Positions 44,438 through 55,367 are shown, counted from the stretch's first letter. The stretch: 64,000 nt of DNA from Asanoa ferruginea (GCF_003387075.1 NZ_QUMQ01000001.1:2108001-2172000), one strand, 5' to 3'. The notes: generated from the sequence alone by a model not told the origin. A program made the numbers and translations.

Positions 44438-46831
44438 TCAGCTGGCGTACACCTCTAGCTCGGAAAGCTGGCCCGCGGGCCAGCCGGTGTTGCCGGTGAC
44501 GTTGACCCGCACGTAGCGGGTCGACGTCGCGGTGAAGCTGACGGTCACCGCATTGCCGGTCGCCGGATTGAACACCCGGCCGGCGGACGCGGAAAGCGTG
44601 CTCCACGACGATCCATTGGTGCTGCCCTGGATCGACAGCGTCTGGGTCCGGGTCTGCCAGGCGGCCGGCGGCGGCAGCTTGAGCACGACCCGGCCGACCG
44701 ACGTCGCGGCGCCGAGGTCGACCTGAACCCATTGCGGAAACGCGTTGTTGGGGCTTTCCCAGTAGCTGTTGGCGTCGCCGTCGACGACGTTGCCGGAGCC
44801 GTAACTCTGGGTGTGTCCGCTCTCGGCGGTCGGCTTGCCAAGCGCGAGGTTGGTGTTGGCCGGCGGCGCGTTGGTCGTCGTCGTGACCACATTGGAGGAG
44901 CTGGAGACGTTGCCGGCGGTGTCCCGGGCGACGACCGAGAAGCTGTAGCTGGTGTTGGGGGTCAGAGCGTTGACGGTGTAAGACGTGCCGGTCGGCGAGC
45001 CCACCACGGTGTTGCCCTGGCGCACGTCGTAGCCGACCACGCCGGTGTCGTCGGTCGAGGCGGTCCACGAGAGCGAGACGCTGGTGGTGGTCTTGCCGGT
45101 GACTGTCAGGTTGCCCGGTGCGGTGGGCGGTCCGCCGGGGTCGACGATCCCGCCATACACCTCGAGCTGCGAGATCTGGGCGGCCGGCCAGGCGGTGTTG
45201 CCGTTGATCGTCAAGCGCACGTAGCGGGCCAGCGACGCGAGCACGGGCAGCGTCACGCTGTTGCCGGACGCGGGGTTGAAGGTCACCCCGGCGCTCGGCG
45301 CGAGCGTCCCCCACTGCGATCCGTTGGTGCTGCCTTGGATCAGGATTGTCTGGGTACGCGTCTCCCAGCCCGGCGGCAGCTTCAGCACGACGCGGTTGAC
45401 CTGCACGGCAGTGCCGAGGTCGACCTGGAGCCATTGTGGGAAGGCGCTGTTGGCGCTCTCCCAGTAGCTGCCGACGTTGGCGTCGACCGCGTTGCCGGCG
45501 ACGAAACCGCCGTTCTGGGAGCTCGCCGAGGTCGGCTTGTTGAGGGCGAGGTTGCCGGTCGGCGGGTCGGGCGGGGTGCCGGTGGTGGGCTGGGTCGGCC
45601 GGGTGGCGGTGAGGGCGAGTTGGCCCTTGAGCATCCGGCCACCGTCGGCGGTGATCCGCAAGTAGTAGTCGGACGAGCAGAAGGTGCCGTCTTCGTCGAG
45701 GGAGCGGATGTTGGCGCCGGCGGGGGTCGTCGCCTGCGTCTCGCTGGTCTTGGCGATCTGGTTGCCCTCGTTGAACTCGTCAAACATCGAGACGTAGAGG
45801 CCGGCGGCGCCGACCCGGATCATGTTGTAGATGTGTCGCCAGTAGAAGTCGCCGTGCCGGCGATGCCCCGACGACAGGTCGCCCGGCATCACGCACGGCT
45901 GGTAGTCGATGCCGTTGGCATTGCAGTCGGCCTGGTCGGGGATGTTGACGTTGGTGTAGAAGGAGTCGAGGCCGGCCAGGTCACCGGTGCGGCCGACCAT
46001 CCACGGCGAGATCATGTTGAACGCGTGGTAGACCTCGGAGAAGCCGGCGCGCGAGTCGTTGATCCCCTGTCGCCAGTAGGTGGGCACGCCGCCGATGACA
46101 TAACAACCCTGCGCCTTGAACCAGTTGATGACGTCGAGGCAGGGTGCGGGCGCGAACGGGCGGCCGGAGTCGTTGAAGCCAAAGCCCCAGATGCAGACGA
46201 CCGGCTTGCCGTTCTGCCGTGCGTAGGCGGACGACGCGGTGTGCGCGGACATCTTGGTCGTCCAGTCGGTCTTGATCTCCGACTGCATGTTCGTCCAGCT
46301 CGTGACGTCATACATGATGTAGAACTTGCGGCTGTAGCGCTCGGCGGCCGCGCGGACCTTCTGTGCCATCGCGTCGCGGGTCGGGCCCTCGTCGCTGACC
46401 GGGTTGAACCGCTGGAGGGCGGCGGTGTCGACGTTGTATTGCTGCATCCACTTGAAGTGGGTGTCGACGGTCTGGTCGTCGTAGGACGAGAAGAGTTGCG
46501 CCGGCTGGCCGTTGCCGAGGTTGGGGTAGGCGGTCGTGTAGGCGCGGGTGAATTCCCGCATGTCGGGCCAGGACACGATCGTCGTGTTGCTCGGCGACGG
46601 CGGCTGGAACCGGTCCCGGCTCCAGTGCCACCAGCCGCCGATCGGGGCGCCGTCACCGGGGCAGGCGAACCAGCCCTGGTAGCCGACGGAGATCTTGCCG
46701 ACCACGTCGCCGGGCGGGCTGGCCGCGCTGGCGGGACTGGCCAGGACGGCGGCCAGTTCGGTGGTGGAGATGGCGGCGAGCGCAGAGCCGGCCGCCACTG
46801 AGGTCACGAATCTTCGGCGCGATACCGCCAT
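44438..46831 (-). CDS. Tat-exported GH71/GH99-like protein with two F5/8C domains
   Basis: The N-terminus MAVSRRRFVTSVAAGSALAA is a Tat signal. Residues 45-415 resemble the glycoside hydrolase 71/99-like fold (KISVGYQGWFACPGDGAPIG, DSFYTNVNIPDQ, GLYVSMFDEFNEGNQIAK with acidic residues). Then an F5/8C discoidin (CBM32-like) domain (about 430-570, NLALNKPTSASSQNGGFVAG), a fibronectin III linker (580-665) and a second F5/8C domain (672-797, NLALGKPTAESGHTQSYGSG). It would degrade an external glycan. ATG 46831 has AAGGAG upstream. Substrate unknown. Confidence 0.85.
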   Translation of the reverse strand: MAVSRRRFVTSVAAGSALAAISTTELAAVLASPASAASPPGDVVGKISVGYQGWFACPGDGAPIGGWWHWSRDRFQPPSPSNTTIVSWPDMREFTRAYTTAYPNLGNGQPAQLFSSYDDQTVDTHFKWMQQYNVDTAALQRFNPVSDEGPTRDAMAQKVRAAAERYSRKFYIMYDVTSWTNMQSEIKTDWTTKMSAHTASSAYARQNGKPVVCIWGFGFNDSGRPFAPAPCLDVINWFKAQGCYVIGGVPTYWRQGINDSRAGFSEVYHAFNMISPWMVGRTGDLAGLDSFYTNVNIPDQADCNANGIDYQPCVMPGDLSSGHRRHGDFYWRHIYNMIRVGAAGLYVSMFDEFNEGNQIAKTSETQATTPAGANIRSLDEDGTFCSSDYYLRITADGGRMLKGQLALTATRPTQPTTGTPPDPPTGNLALNKPTSASSQNGGFVAGNAVDANVGSYWESANSAFPQWLQVDLGTAVQVNRVVLKLPPGWETRTQTILIQGSTNGSQWGTLAPSAGVTFNPASGNSVTLPVLASLARYVRLTINGNTAWPAAQISQLEVYGGIVDPGGPPTAPGNLTVTGKTTTSVSLSWTASTDDTGVVGYDVRQGNTVVGSPTGTSYTVNALTPNTSYSFSVVARDTAGNVSSSSNVVTTTTNAPPANTNLALGKPTAESGHTQSYGSGNVVDGDANSYWESPNNAFPQWVQVDLGAATSVGRVVLKLPPPAAWQTRTQTLSIQGSTNGSSWSTLSASAGRVFNPATGNAVTVSFTATSTRYVRVNVTGNTGWPAGQLSELEVYAS

Positions 46832-46996
46832 GTCAACCGCTCCTTGGGCGTAGGGACGGATCGACGGTCATCGTGCCAGGACGCGACACGATCCCGCAAT
46901 AGTTGGACTCATCTCTGCAATCTCACGACAACCCAGAATTTTCGCTCCTCTGTTAATTTCTTGCGCCCCCCTGTTTGATTTTCTACGATCTTCACC

Positions 46997-47949
<953 letters not shown>

Positions 47950-47950
<1 letters not shown>

Positions 47951-48729
47951 TGGCGACCGCCGACGCGATGGTGTTCCGCGCCTACCACTATTGGATCCTG
48001 CGCTATCGACGCACCTGGCGCGGCACGGTGGTGATCAGCATCGCCAACCCGTTGCTGTTCCTGGTGGCGGTCGGGCTTGGCATCGGCCGGCTGGTCGGGC
48101 CCGATCCCGCGGCCCTGGGCGGCGTCGACTATCTGGCGTTCTTCGCGCCCGGGATGCTGGCCGCGGCCGCGATGCAGAACGGCATCATCGAGTCGGCGTT
48201 CCCGGTGGCGTTCAATCGTGGGCCCGGCGGCGCCTACCCGGTCGCGGCCGGCACGCCGTTGGAACCCGAGGACATCCTGCACGGCCATCTCCTCTTCATG
48301 GCGTCGCGGGTGACACTGAGCGCCGCCGTGTTCGCGGCGGTGATGGTCGCGTTCGGTGCGGCCCAGTCGCCGCTGGTGCTGTTGGCGGTGCCGGCGGCGG
48401 CCCTCACCGCGATGGCGTTCGCGCTGCCGGCAGCCGCCTGGGCGGTGACACTGCCGGACATCCGGCCGGTGAACGGCATCTTCAAGTGGGTGGTGATGCC
48501 GCTCTACCTGTTTTCCGGCACGTTCTTCGCGGTGTCGCAGCTGCCGGAGGCGGTCCGTCCGCTCGTCTACGCGACCCCGCTGTGGCACGGCGTCGACCTG
48601 TGCCGCTCGCTGAGCCTCGGCACGGTCTCGTGGCCGCTCGCGATTGTCCACATCGGATATCTCGCTGCCCTCGGCGCCGTCGGATACCTGCTGGCACGCC
48701 GCACCTACCGGCGCCACCTCCACGCCTGA
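47950..48729 (+). CDS. ABC-2 type permease
   Basis: A 259-residue membrane protein with six helices in the NodJ/DrrB pattern: TVVISIANPLLFLVAVGLGI, FFAPGMLAAAAMQNGIIESA, and ending in LAALGAVGYLLARRTYRRH. It pairs with the second permease (48744-49499), so the transporter has two different membrane subunits. ATG 47950 overlaps the ATPase stop. Confidence 0.9.
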
Positions 48730-48743
48730 AGGGAAGCGAAACC

Positions 48744-49499
48744 GTGTCGTCCGCTCACTTGATCGTCGTGCGTCACCTCTGGGTCCTGCGCCACGGCCGG
48801 CCGTGGAACCTGGTCGTCAACGGCATCTTCGAACCCTTCCTCTATCTCCTCTCCATCGGTGTGGGCATCGGCCAGCTCATCAACGGTGGGTCAGACGCCT
48901 CCGCGTATGCGGCCTTCGTGGCGCCGGCCCTGCTCGCGACGTCGGCGATGAACAGCGCGGTCAACGAGACGACCGCCAACGTCTGGTTTCGGGTGCGCTT
49001 CGACAAGGTCTACGACGCGATCGTCACGACGCCGATGCGGATCGGCGACATCGCGGTCGGCGAGATCGCCGCGTCGGTGCTCCGCAGCACCCTGTCATCG
49101 AGTTGCTTCTTTGTGGTCATCCTGCTGCTCGGCATGGTCCACTCCTGGTGGGCACTACTCGCCGTGCCGGCCGCGATGCTGATCGCATATGCCTTCTCGG
49201 CAGCCGGCCTGGCCGCCGCCACCTACATCCGCGAGCCGCACCACCACCAGTATCTGCAACTAATCATGCTGCCGATGTTCCTGTTCGCGACCACGTTCTA
49301 CCCGCTGTCGATCTACCCGCCCACGCTTCAGGTGCTGGTCGCGGCCCTGCCGCTCTATCAGAGCATTGAGCTCATGCGCGGCCTGACCACCGGTCACCTC
49401 GGGGCCGGCATGCTGGCCGCCACCGCCTATCTCCTGGTGCTGGGCATCGGCACGACGTGGCTGGCCCGGCGCCGGCTGGCCGGGTTGTTGCTGAGCTGA
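48744..49499 (+). CDS. ABC-2 type permease
   Basis: A 251-residue homologue of the preceding permease: NLVVNGIFEPFLYLLSIGVG, FVAPALLATSAMNSAVNET and MLPMFLFATTFYPLSIYP match at equivalent places. GTG 48744 is 14 bp after the previous stop with GGGAAG upstream. The third gene of the ABC operon. Neighbouring gamma-glutamyltransferase is separate. Confidence 0.9.
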   Translation: MSSAHLIVVRHLWVLRHGRPWNLVVNGIFEPFLYLLSIGVGIGQLINGGSDASAYAAFVAPALLATSAMNSAVNETTANVWFRVRFDKVYDAIVTTPMRIGDIAVGEIAASVLRSTLSSSCFFVVILLLGMVHSWWALLAVPAAMLIAYAFSAAGLAAATYIREPHHHQYLQLIMLPMFLFATTFYPLSIYPPTLQVLVAALPLYQSIELMRGLTTGHLGAGMLAATAYLLVLGIGTTWLARRRLAGLLLS

Positions 49500-49616
49500 C
49501 ATCACCCTCCGTGTCCTCGGCGGCGCTGCCTCGTTTCTTGTGCCGCGGCGCCTGTGGTTGCCGTTCGTTGACCGTGGCGGTAGGACATAGAGACGCATGC
49601 TGATCCGGGAGGGCAC

Positions 49617-51416
49617 ATGAAGCTCGGAAAGATCGCAGTCGTCGCCGTCGTCATCGCGGCAGGGCTGGTGGTGCCGGGCTCTGCCCCGGCGCTCGCTCAT
49701 GGTGGTGGCGAACCGCCCAGAAACCCCACCGCCACCGGATATGGCGGAGCGGTCTCGACTGTCGACCCCACCGCCACCGCCGTGGGCCTCGACGTGCTGC
49801 GCCGGGGTGGCAACGCCGTGGACGCCGCGGTCGCGGCCGCAGCCACGCTCGGCGTGACCGAGCCGTTCTCCGCGGGCATCGGCGGCGGCGGCTTCTTCGT
49901 CTACTACGACGCCAAGACCCGTCGCGTGCACACCATCGACGGGCGCGAGGCGGCACCCCGCGCGATGGGGCAGGACGCGTTCATCAAGGCCGACGGCACG
50001 CCGATGGCGTTCCAGGAGGCCCGGATCAGTGGCATTTCGGCCGGCGTACCCGGATCGCTGTTGACCTGGAAGGAAGCCCTTCGCAAGTGGGGCAGCCGCT
50101 CGCTCGGCGCGGCGCTGTCGCCGGCGGCCGATGTCGCCCGGCGCGGTTTCACCGTCGACGCGACGTTCCGCCAGCAGATCGCCGACAACTCCGCCCAGTT
50201 TGCCCAGTTTGATTCCACGCGTGATCTCTACCTGCCGGGCGGGCAGCCGCCGCTGGTCGGCTCGCGCTTCCGCAACCCGGACCTCGCCGACACCTATGGC
50301 GAGATCTCCCGGCGCGGCACGGACGCCTTCTATGAGGGCGCGATCGCCCGCGACATCGTCGCGACCGTGCAGCACCCGCCGGTCGCCGCCGACCCCGCCG
50401 TGCCGTGGCAGTTCGAGATCCGCCCGGGCGGGATGACCCTCGCCGACCTCGACCGCTATGACGTGCGGTTTCCCGCGCCGACGAAGTCGGACTATCGCGG
50501 CTACACCGTCTATGGCATGTCGACGCCGTCGAGCGGTGGCGTCGCGGTGAGCGAGGCGCTCAATATCCTCGAGCAGTTTGACCTGGCCGGCCTGACCGCC
50601 ACCGAGGCGCTGCACCTCTATCTCGAGGCCAGCGCGCTCTCGTTCGCCGACCGCAACCGCTATGTCGGCGACTACACCTCGCAGGCTGTGCTCGACGAGT
50701 TGGTGCGCGACAAGTTTGCCGCCGAGCGGGCCTGCCAGATCGACCCGACGAAGGCCCTGGTCAAGCCCGTCGCGCCGGGTAGCCCCGATGGCCACTATGG
50801 AGGGTGCACCACCGCGACGGCCGTCGCTGACGGTAACCCCGGGCAGAGCACGACCAACCTCACCGTCACCGACAAGTGGGGCAACATCGTCGAATACACC
50901 CTGACGATCGAGCAGACCGGCGGCAACGCGATGGTGGTGCCGGGCCGTGGTTTCCTGCTCAACAACGAGATGACCGACTTCAACTTCGCGCAGGCCCCGG
51001 GCGCGCCCGCCGACCCCAACCTGCCGGCTCCGGGCAAGCGGCCGCGCTCTTCGATGTCGCCCACGATCGTGTTCGACGACGGCAAGCCCTTCCTGGCGCT
51101 CGGCAGCCCCGGCGGCGCGACGATCATCACCACTGTGCTGCAGATCCTCGTCAACCGGATCGACCTGGGAATGACACTGCCCGAGGCGATGGCCGCGCCA
51201 CGGGCGTCGCAGCGCAACGCCAGCCCCGGACAAGCAGAACCGGCATTCATCACGGCGTATGGCGGTGAGCTGGGCACACTCGGCCAGGCGTTCGCTGCCA
51301 CGCCCGAGCTCGGCGCGGCGACTGCGATCGAGTTCACCCGACGCGGCCTGATCGCTACGGCCGAGCCGGTTCGCCGTGGTGGCGGCGCGGCGGGCGTCCT
51401 TCACAATTCGCACTGA
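49617..51416 (+). CDS. ggt: Secreted gamma-glutamyltransferase
   Basis: A 599-residue Ntn hydrolase precursor. Sec signal at 1-27 (ending APALAH). The chain cleaves itself before Thr412 (GQSTTNLTVTDKWGN), giving a large and a small subunit; the small subunit has LGSPGGATIITTVLQILVNR. RGGNAVDAAVAAAATLGVTEP and GIGGGGFFVYYD are typical of the large subunit. It would degrade glutathione or gamma-glutamyl compounds outside the cell. ATG 49617 follows GGGAGGG. A hairpin follows at 51439-51474. Confidence 0.94.
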   Translation: MKLGKIAVVAVVIAAGLVVPGSAPALAHGGGEPPRNPTATGYGGAVSTVDPTATAVGLDVLRRGGNAVDAAVAAAATLGVTEPFSAGIGGGGFFVYYDAKTRRVHTIDGREAAPRAMGQDAFIKADGTPMAFQEARISGISAGVPGSLLTWKEALRKWGSRSLGAALSPAADVARRGFTVDATFRQQIADNSAQFAQFDSTRDLYLPGGQPPLVGSRFRNPDLADTYGEISRRGTDAFYEGAIARDIVATVQHPPVAADPAVPWQFEIRPGGMTLADLDRYDVRFPAPTKSDYRGYTVYGMSTPSSGGVAVSEALNILEQFDLAGLTATEALHLYLEASALSFADRNRYVGDYTSQAVLDELVRDKFAAERACQIDPTKALVKPVAPGSPDGHYGGCTTATAVADGNPGQSTTNLTVTDKWGNIVEYTLTIEQTGGNAMVVPGRGFLLNNEMTDFNFAQAPGAPADPNLPAPGKRPRSSMSPTIVFDDGKPFLALGSPGGATIITTVLQILVNRIDLGMTLPEAMAAPRASQRNASPGQAEPAFITAYGGELGTLGQAFAATPELGAATAIEFTRRGLIATAEPVRRGGGAAGVLHNSH

Positions 51417-51438
51417 ACTCTCCCCCTGACCACCGTGG

Positions 51439-51474
51439 ACGCCGCGGCGACGACTTCGTTCGTCGGCGCGGCGT
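51439..51474 (+). terminator. Terminator of ggt
   Basis: Fifteen-bp arms (51439-51453 and 51460-51474) with one mismatch and a 6-nt loop, 22 bp after the ggt stop. Confidence 0.7.
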
Positions 51475-51519
51475 TCGCTTGTGGTCGCCAAGTCTGGAGG
51501 ATTGTCAACCGCTCTGGAC

Positions 51520-51551
51520 GGCTGTCCACAGATCAATAGTTATGCACAGCC
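51520..51551 (+). promoter_or_regulatory. Inverted repeat upstream of the first mycosin gene
   Basis: GGCTGTCCACA and its near complement TATGCACAGCC (9 of 11 pairs) flank an AT-rich centre in the 248-bp gap before the type VII locus. Its location suits a regulator site, but no factor is known. Confidence 0.35.
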
Positions 51552-51664
51552 CCGCTTGCGCGGTCGTCTTCCATCTGCTGAGGGCCTCTACACTGGTGCG
51601 CACGGACAGTCACAACAGCCGATGTGCCGGTGCGCCGGTCGTCGGCAGCGACTCGGGCGGTGAG

Positions 51665-53197
51665 ATGAAGCAGTCCAGGGATCGACGCGCTGGTGCGCGA
51701 CTGCTCGCGACGGTGACGGCCGTGTTGACGGTGGCCACCGTGCCACTGGTCGCCACCCCGGCACACGCCGACACCGTGCGGTCGTTGTCCTGGCACCTCG
51801 ACTCGCTGCGCATCCCGCGCGCACAAGAGATCACCAAGGGCGCCGGCGTCACGGTCGCGATCGTCGACGGCGGCGTGCAGGCCGACAACCAGGACCTGGT
51901 CGGTCAGGTCGTGCCCGGCAAGGCGTTCGCCACCGACGTGGCGCCCGACGGGCGCACCGACCCCGACAAAGACGTCAGCCACGGCACCGGGATGGCCAGC
52001 CTCATCGCCGGGCGTGGCGGTGGCACGCAGCGGATGCTCGGCATCGCGCCCGAAGCGAAGATCATGCCCGCCGCGGTCGGCATGGCTGCGGAGACGATGC
52101 CAGAGGCCATCCGCTGGGCGGCCGATCAGCATGTCGGGGTGATCAGCGTCTCGATGGAGCCCTTGTCACCGGTCGTGTCCCCGCTGCTTTTTCAAGCCAT
52201 CGCCTACGCGCAGCAGCGCGACGTCGTGGTGGTGGCGAGCGCCGGCAACAAGGGCGAAGACTCGCTGAGCCAACTCGCCGCCCAGCCCGGGGTGGTCTCG
52301 GTCGCCGCCACCGACCGCAAGGGCAAGGTCTGGAGTGGCTCCAGCCGCGGCCATGAGCTCGCGGTCGCCGCGCCCGGCGTGCAGGTCATCATGTCGGTCA
52401 ACGCGGCGTCGTCGCCCAACGGCTACGGCGTCGGCGACGGCACCAGCCCGGCCACCGCCATCGTGGCCGGAGTGGTCGCGCTGATCCGCGCACGCTTCCC
52501 CGACCTCGACGCCGCCAACGTCATCAACCGACTGATCAAAACTACGACGGACAAGGGCCAGAAGGGCCGGGATCCCTACTACGGCTTCGGCATCATCGAC
52601 CCGGTCAAGGCGTTGACCGCCAACATCCCGCCAGTCGACGCCAACCCACTGGGGGTCGCGGCACCGGTGCCGGCCGACTCGGCCAGCCCGGGTGCCGGCA
52701 ACGACAACGGTGATGACGGTGATTCGTCCGCGGCGATCAAGGTCCACGCCGACTGGGGCAGCCTCCTGCTCTACGGTCTCGGCTGCCTGGCGGTCGTCGT
52801 TGTCATCGTCGTGTTGCTCGTCTGGCTCGGTCGCCGCCGGCGCCGCCACGGTCCTAATCCGCCGCCCGGCGTGCCAGGTGGGCCGGCGCAGCAACACATG
52901 CCGCCCCCGCCGGGCCAATGGACCGGGCCGCCGCCGGGTGCGCCGGGTTCGATGCCGCCCGGATACGTCTCGCCGCAACGGCAGCAGCCGCATTACCCGC
53001 CAGCGCCGCAGCAGCCGGGCTACGGACCGCCGCCGCCGCAACCGTCCTATGGGCCACCGCCGGCGCAACCTACCTACGGACCGCCTGGTGGCGCGGGTTC
53101 GAGGCCGCATCAGCTGCAATACCCGCCGCCAGCGCCGCCGGGATACGGCCAGCCACCGACCGAACAGCGGCAACCACCGCCAACGAGTGACCGGTAA
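51665..53197 (+). CDS. mycP: Mycosin-type subtilisin protease (MycP), first copy
   Basis: A membrane-anchored S8 protease of type VII secretion. Signal at 1-36 (PAHADT), triad D68 (VAIVDGGV), H106 (VSHGTGMASLIAG), S261 (GDGTSPATAIVAG) and oxyanion N195 (ASAGNKGEDS). A single membrane helix at about 358-382 precedes a Pro/Gln/Tyr-rich cytoplasmic tail of about 125 residues, unusual for mycosins. ATG 51665; the next gene starts 54 bp later. It begins the T7SS cluster, which has a second mycosin at 55368. Confidence 0.9.
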   Translation: MKQSRDRRAGARLLATVTAVLTVATVPLVATPAHADTVRSLSWHLDSLRIPRAQEITKGAGVTVAIVDGGVQADNQDLVGQVVPGKAFATDVAPDGRTDPDKDVSHGTGMASLIAGRGGGTQRMLGIAPEAKIMPAAVGMAAETMPEAIRWAADQHVGVISVSMEPLSPVVSPLLFQAIAYAQQRDVVVVASAGNKGEDSLSQLAAQPGVVSVAATDRKGKVWSGSSRGHELAVAAPGVQVIMSVNAASSPNGYGVGDGTSPATAIVAGVVALIRARFPDLDAANVINRLIKTTTDKGQKGRDPYYGFGIIDPVKALTANIPPVDANPLGVAAPVPADSASPGAGNDNGDDGDSSAAIKVHADWGSLLLYGLGCLAVVVVIVVLLVWLGRRRRRHGPNPPPGVPGGPAQQHMPPPPGQWTGPPPGAPGSMPPGYVSPQRQQPHYPPAPQQPGYGPPPPQPSYGPPPAQPTYGPPGGAGSRPHQLQYPPPAPPGYGQPPTEQRQPPPTSDR

Positions 53198-53251
53198 AGT
53201 ACGCATTGACGTTCGGCACCATCGATGGCTGCCGAGACCTGGGGAGTAGCC

Positions 53252-53875
53252 ATGGGGGACAAGTTCGAGTCCGGCAACTCGGAATTCGACTCGCAGGTCG
53301 ACAGCTACAAGCGCATCGACCAGAACACCGTGGAGGTCCACCTCAAGGACGGCACGGTCATGACGGTCGACAACAACGGCGACCGGATCAGCACGAAGGC
53401 CGACATCCCGTTCCAGCCCGACATGCGGATGGAGTCGGACAACGTCGGCACCTCACGGCCCGATGTCGCGCCGGCCGGGCTGACCGAGGACGCTCCGGGT
53501 GCCAAGACCGGTGTCGACCTCGAGTCCCTGGAGAGCACCCAGAAATACCTGCGCGACCAGGCCGACTACCTCAGCCGCCTCTACTACGCGATGCCGGGCA
53601 TCAAGGAGAAGATCGACGGTCCGGCCAGCGCCGGTGCTGGAACGTCGTCGCTGGGCGCGTTCGAAGGCGCGCTGCAGATCCAGCAGAAGCACAACCTGCT
53701 CTACGAGTCGTTCCGCACGTCGATCAAGAACACCGTGGAGAAGCTGCGCGACACCGCTGACGCACTTGGCAAGATCAAGGAAAACTACGCTGCCGCTGAA
53801 GAGCGCAACGCGCTCACCGCGCAGCAGTGGAGCTCGATCTTCAACGACGCGTCGGCGACGCAACACCAGGTCTAG
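53252..53875 (+). CDS. T7SS-linked protein, 207 aa
   Basis: The first 60 residues are polar and beta-like (NTVEVHLKDGTVMTVDNNGD); residues 90-207 are long amphipathic helices (ESTQKYLRDQADYLSRLYYA, NTVEKLRDTADALGKIKENY) as in ESX substrates, ending NALTAQQWSSIFNDAS. No canonical WxG. I do not recognise the family, but position between a mycosin and a WXG protein suggests a substrate or chaperone. ATG 53252 has GGGAG upstream. Confidence 0.7.
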   Translation: MGDKFESGNSEFDSQVDSYKRIDQNTVEVHLKDGTVMTVDNNGDRISTKADIPFQPDMRMESDNVGTSRPDVAPAGLTEDAPGAKTGVDLESLESTQKYLRDQADYLSRLYYAMPGIKEKIDGPASAGAGTSSLGAFEGALQIQQKHNLLYESFRTSIKNTVEKLRDTADALGKIKENYAAAEERNALTAQQWSSIFNDASATQHQV

Positions 53876-53904
53876 GAAGTCTGCCAAGGGGGAGGTAAGA
53901 GCAG

Positions 53905-55350
53905 ATGCCTGCTCTCGACTGGACGACCATGGTCAACCAGGTGGTCGTCGCCGGCCGTCCCGGCGACGTGGAGGACGCCGCTCTCGGTTGGCAGGAGTTG
54001 GTCGGCAATGTCCGCGACGTCTCCACCGCGCTCGAGCGCGATCTCAAGGGGATCGACGCGTTCTGGACGGGCAAAGCGGCCGACGCCTTCACCGAGAAGG
54101 TCAAAGGTCTGAGCAAGGAACTCAAGGTGGTCTCCGATAGTGCGGCGCCGGAAGGCGGCGCCGGCATCGTCGACACCCTCCGGACCGCGGCCCAAGACCT
54201 CCAGAAGGCCCAGGCGGCGATGCCGATCCCGGCAACGATGATCGGCGACGTCATGGCTGCCCGCGACGCCAGCGTCTTCATCGGCCCCGGCGTGCTCGAG
54301 ACCGAGCTCAAGTCCGGCTTCTTCAACTCCGCGCCGATGCAGTTGGCCGGCTGGTTGACCGACCAGTTCCGGTCCCTGCTGACCGACGTGGAAGGCGACG
54401 CGCGCGAGGCCTACGACGCGGTCAACACGCAACACGAGAGCACGGCCGACCGGGCACCGGGCGCAGCGCCAGTTGGCGGTGTAGACGTCCCCAAGGTCAC
54501 CACTCCCGACCTGGGCGGTGGCGGCCCGGGCGCCGGCCCCGGCGGCATCCCAGACCTGGGTGGCGCCCCGGCCGGTGCCGGTGGCGGCATCCCTGATGTC
54601 GGTGGCGGCGGCAGCGGCGTCGGCAAAATGCCGGGCCTGCTCGACGGCTCACCGATCGACAAGCCCACCAGCCCTGACCTCGACGGCTACAAGCCAGGTT
54701 CCGGCCTCGCCGGCGCGGGCGGCGGCCTGACCACCGGCACCCCCTCTGGCCTGGGCGCCGGCGGCCTGGGCGGTGGCGGTCTCGGTGGCGCGGGCGGCGG
54801 CGCCGGCCTGGGCAGTGCGGGCGGCGGCCTCGGCGGAGCTGGCGGCTTGGGCCGCATCCCGGGCGGCGGCTCCCTCGGCAAGCCCATCACCCCCGGCCTC
54901 GCCGGCATGGGTGGCGGCCTGGCCGGCCGCGGCGCCGGCGGCGGCAAGCTGGGCAGCGGCGGCATGGCAGGCATGGGCGGCATCGGCGGCGGCGCAGGCG
55001 GCGGCCGAGGCACCGGTTCGACCCGCGGCGCCGGCGCTGGCATGGCCGGCATCGGCGGCGCCGGTGCTGGTGCCGGCAAGGGCGCGGGCGGCCGCGGAAC
55101 CGGCCTGGGCGGTGCCCGCGGCGCGGGCGCCGGCGGCGGCATGGCTGGCATGGGCGGTGGAGCGGGTGCCGGCAAGGGCGGCGCTGCGGGCCGCGGTGCC
55201 GCTGGTCGAGGTGCGGGCTTCGCCGGCGGAGCCGGCGCGGGCGGAAACGCCTATGGCGACGAAGACGAATACGACAGCTGGCTCTACGAAGACGAGAACG
55301 TGTGGAACGAGGGCACCGACGTCCCCCCGCCCCCGGTTCTCGGGAACTGA
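53905..55350 (+). CDS. WXG-like helical protein with Gly-rich C-terminal half
   Basis: Residues 1-185 are helical with a WTG turn (DAFWTGKAADAFTEKVKGLS), like the WXG100 or PPE first domain of ESX substrates. Residues 195-445 are almost only Gly, Ala, Leu, Met and Pro (AGMGGGLAGRGAGGGKLGSG), echoing mycobacterial PE_PGRS-like tails; the last 35 are acidic (GDEDEYDSWLYEDENVWNEG). It is probably exported by the adjoining T7SS (inference). ATG 53905 follows GGGGGAGG. It ends 17 bp before the second mycosin. Confidence 0.8.
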   Translation: MPALDWTTMVNQVVVAGRPGDVEDAALGWQELVGNVRDVSTALERDLKGIDAFWTGKAADAFTEKVKGLSKELKVVSDSAAPEGGAGIVDTLRTAAQDLQKAQAAMPIPATMIGDVMAARDASVFIGPGVLETELKSGFFNSAPMQLAGWLTDQFRSLLTDVEGDAREAYDAVNTQHESTADRAPGAAPVGGVDVPKVTTPDLGGGGPGAGPGGIPDLGGAPAGAGGGIPDVGGGGSGVGKMPGLLDGSPIDKPTSPDLDGYKPGSGLAGAGGGLTTGTPSGLGAGGLGGGGLGGAGGGAGLGSAGGGLGGAGGLGRIPGGGSLGKPITPGLAGMGGGLAGRGAGGGKLGSGGMAGMGGIGGGAGGGRGTGSTRGAGAGMAGIGGAGAGAGKGAGGRGTGLGGARGAGAGGGMAGMGGGAGAGKGGAAGRGAAGRGAGFAGGAGAGGNAYGDEDEYDSWLYEDENVWNEGTDVPPPPVLGN

Positions 55351-55367
55351 CCGACCGAGCCCACCCC

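Noticed and set aside
44732-46801. 689-codon plus-strand ORF opposite the GH-like gene
   Set aside because: Mirror frame of the exported protein, which has a clear signal peptide and domains.
49260-51536. 758-codon minus-strand ORF opposite ggt
   Set aside because: Shadow of ggt; no start signal and no family features.
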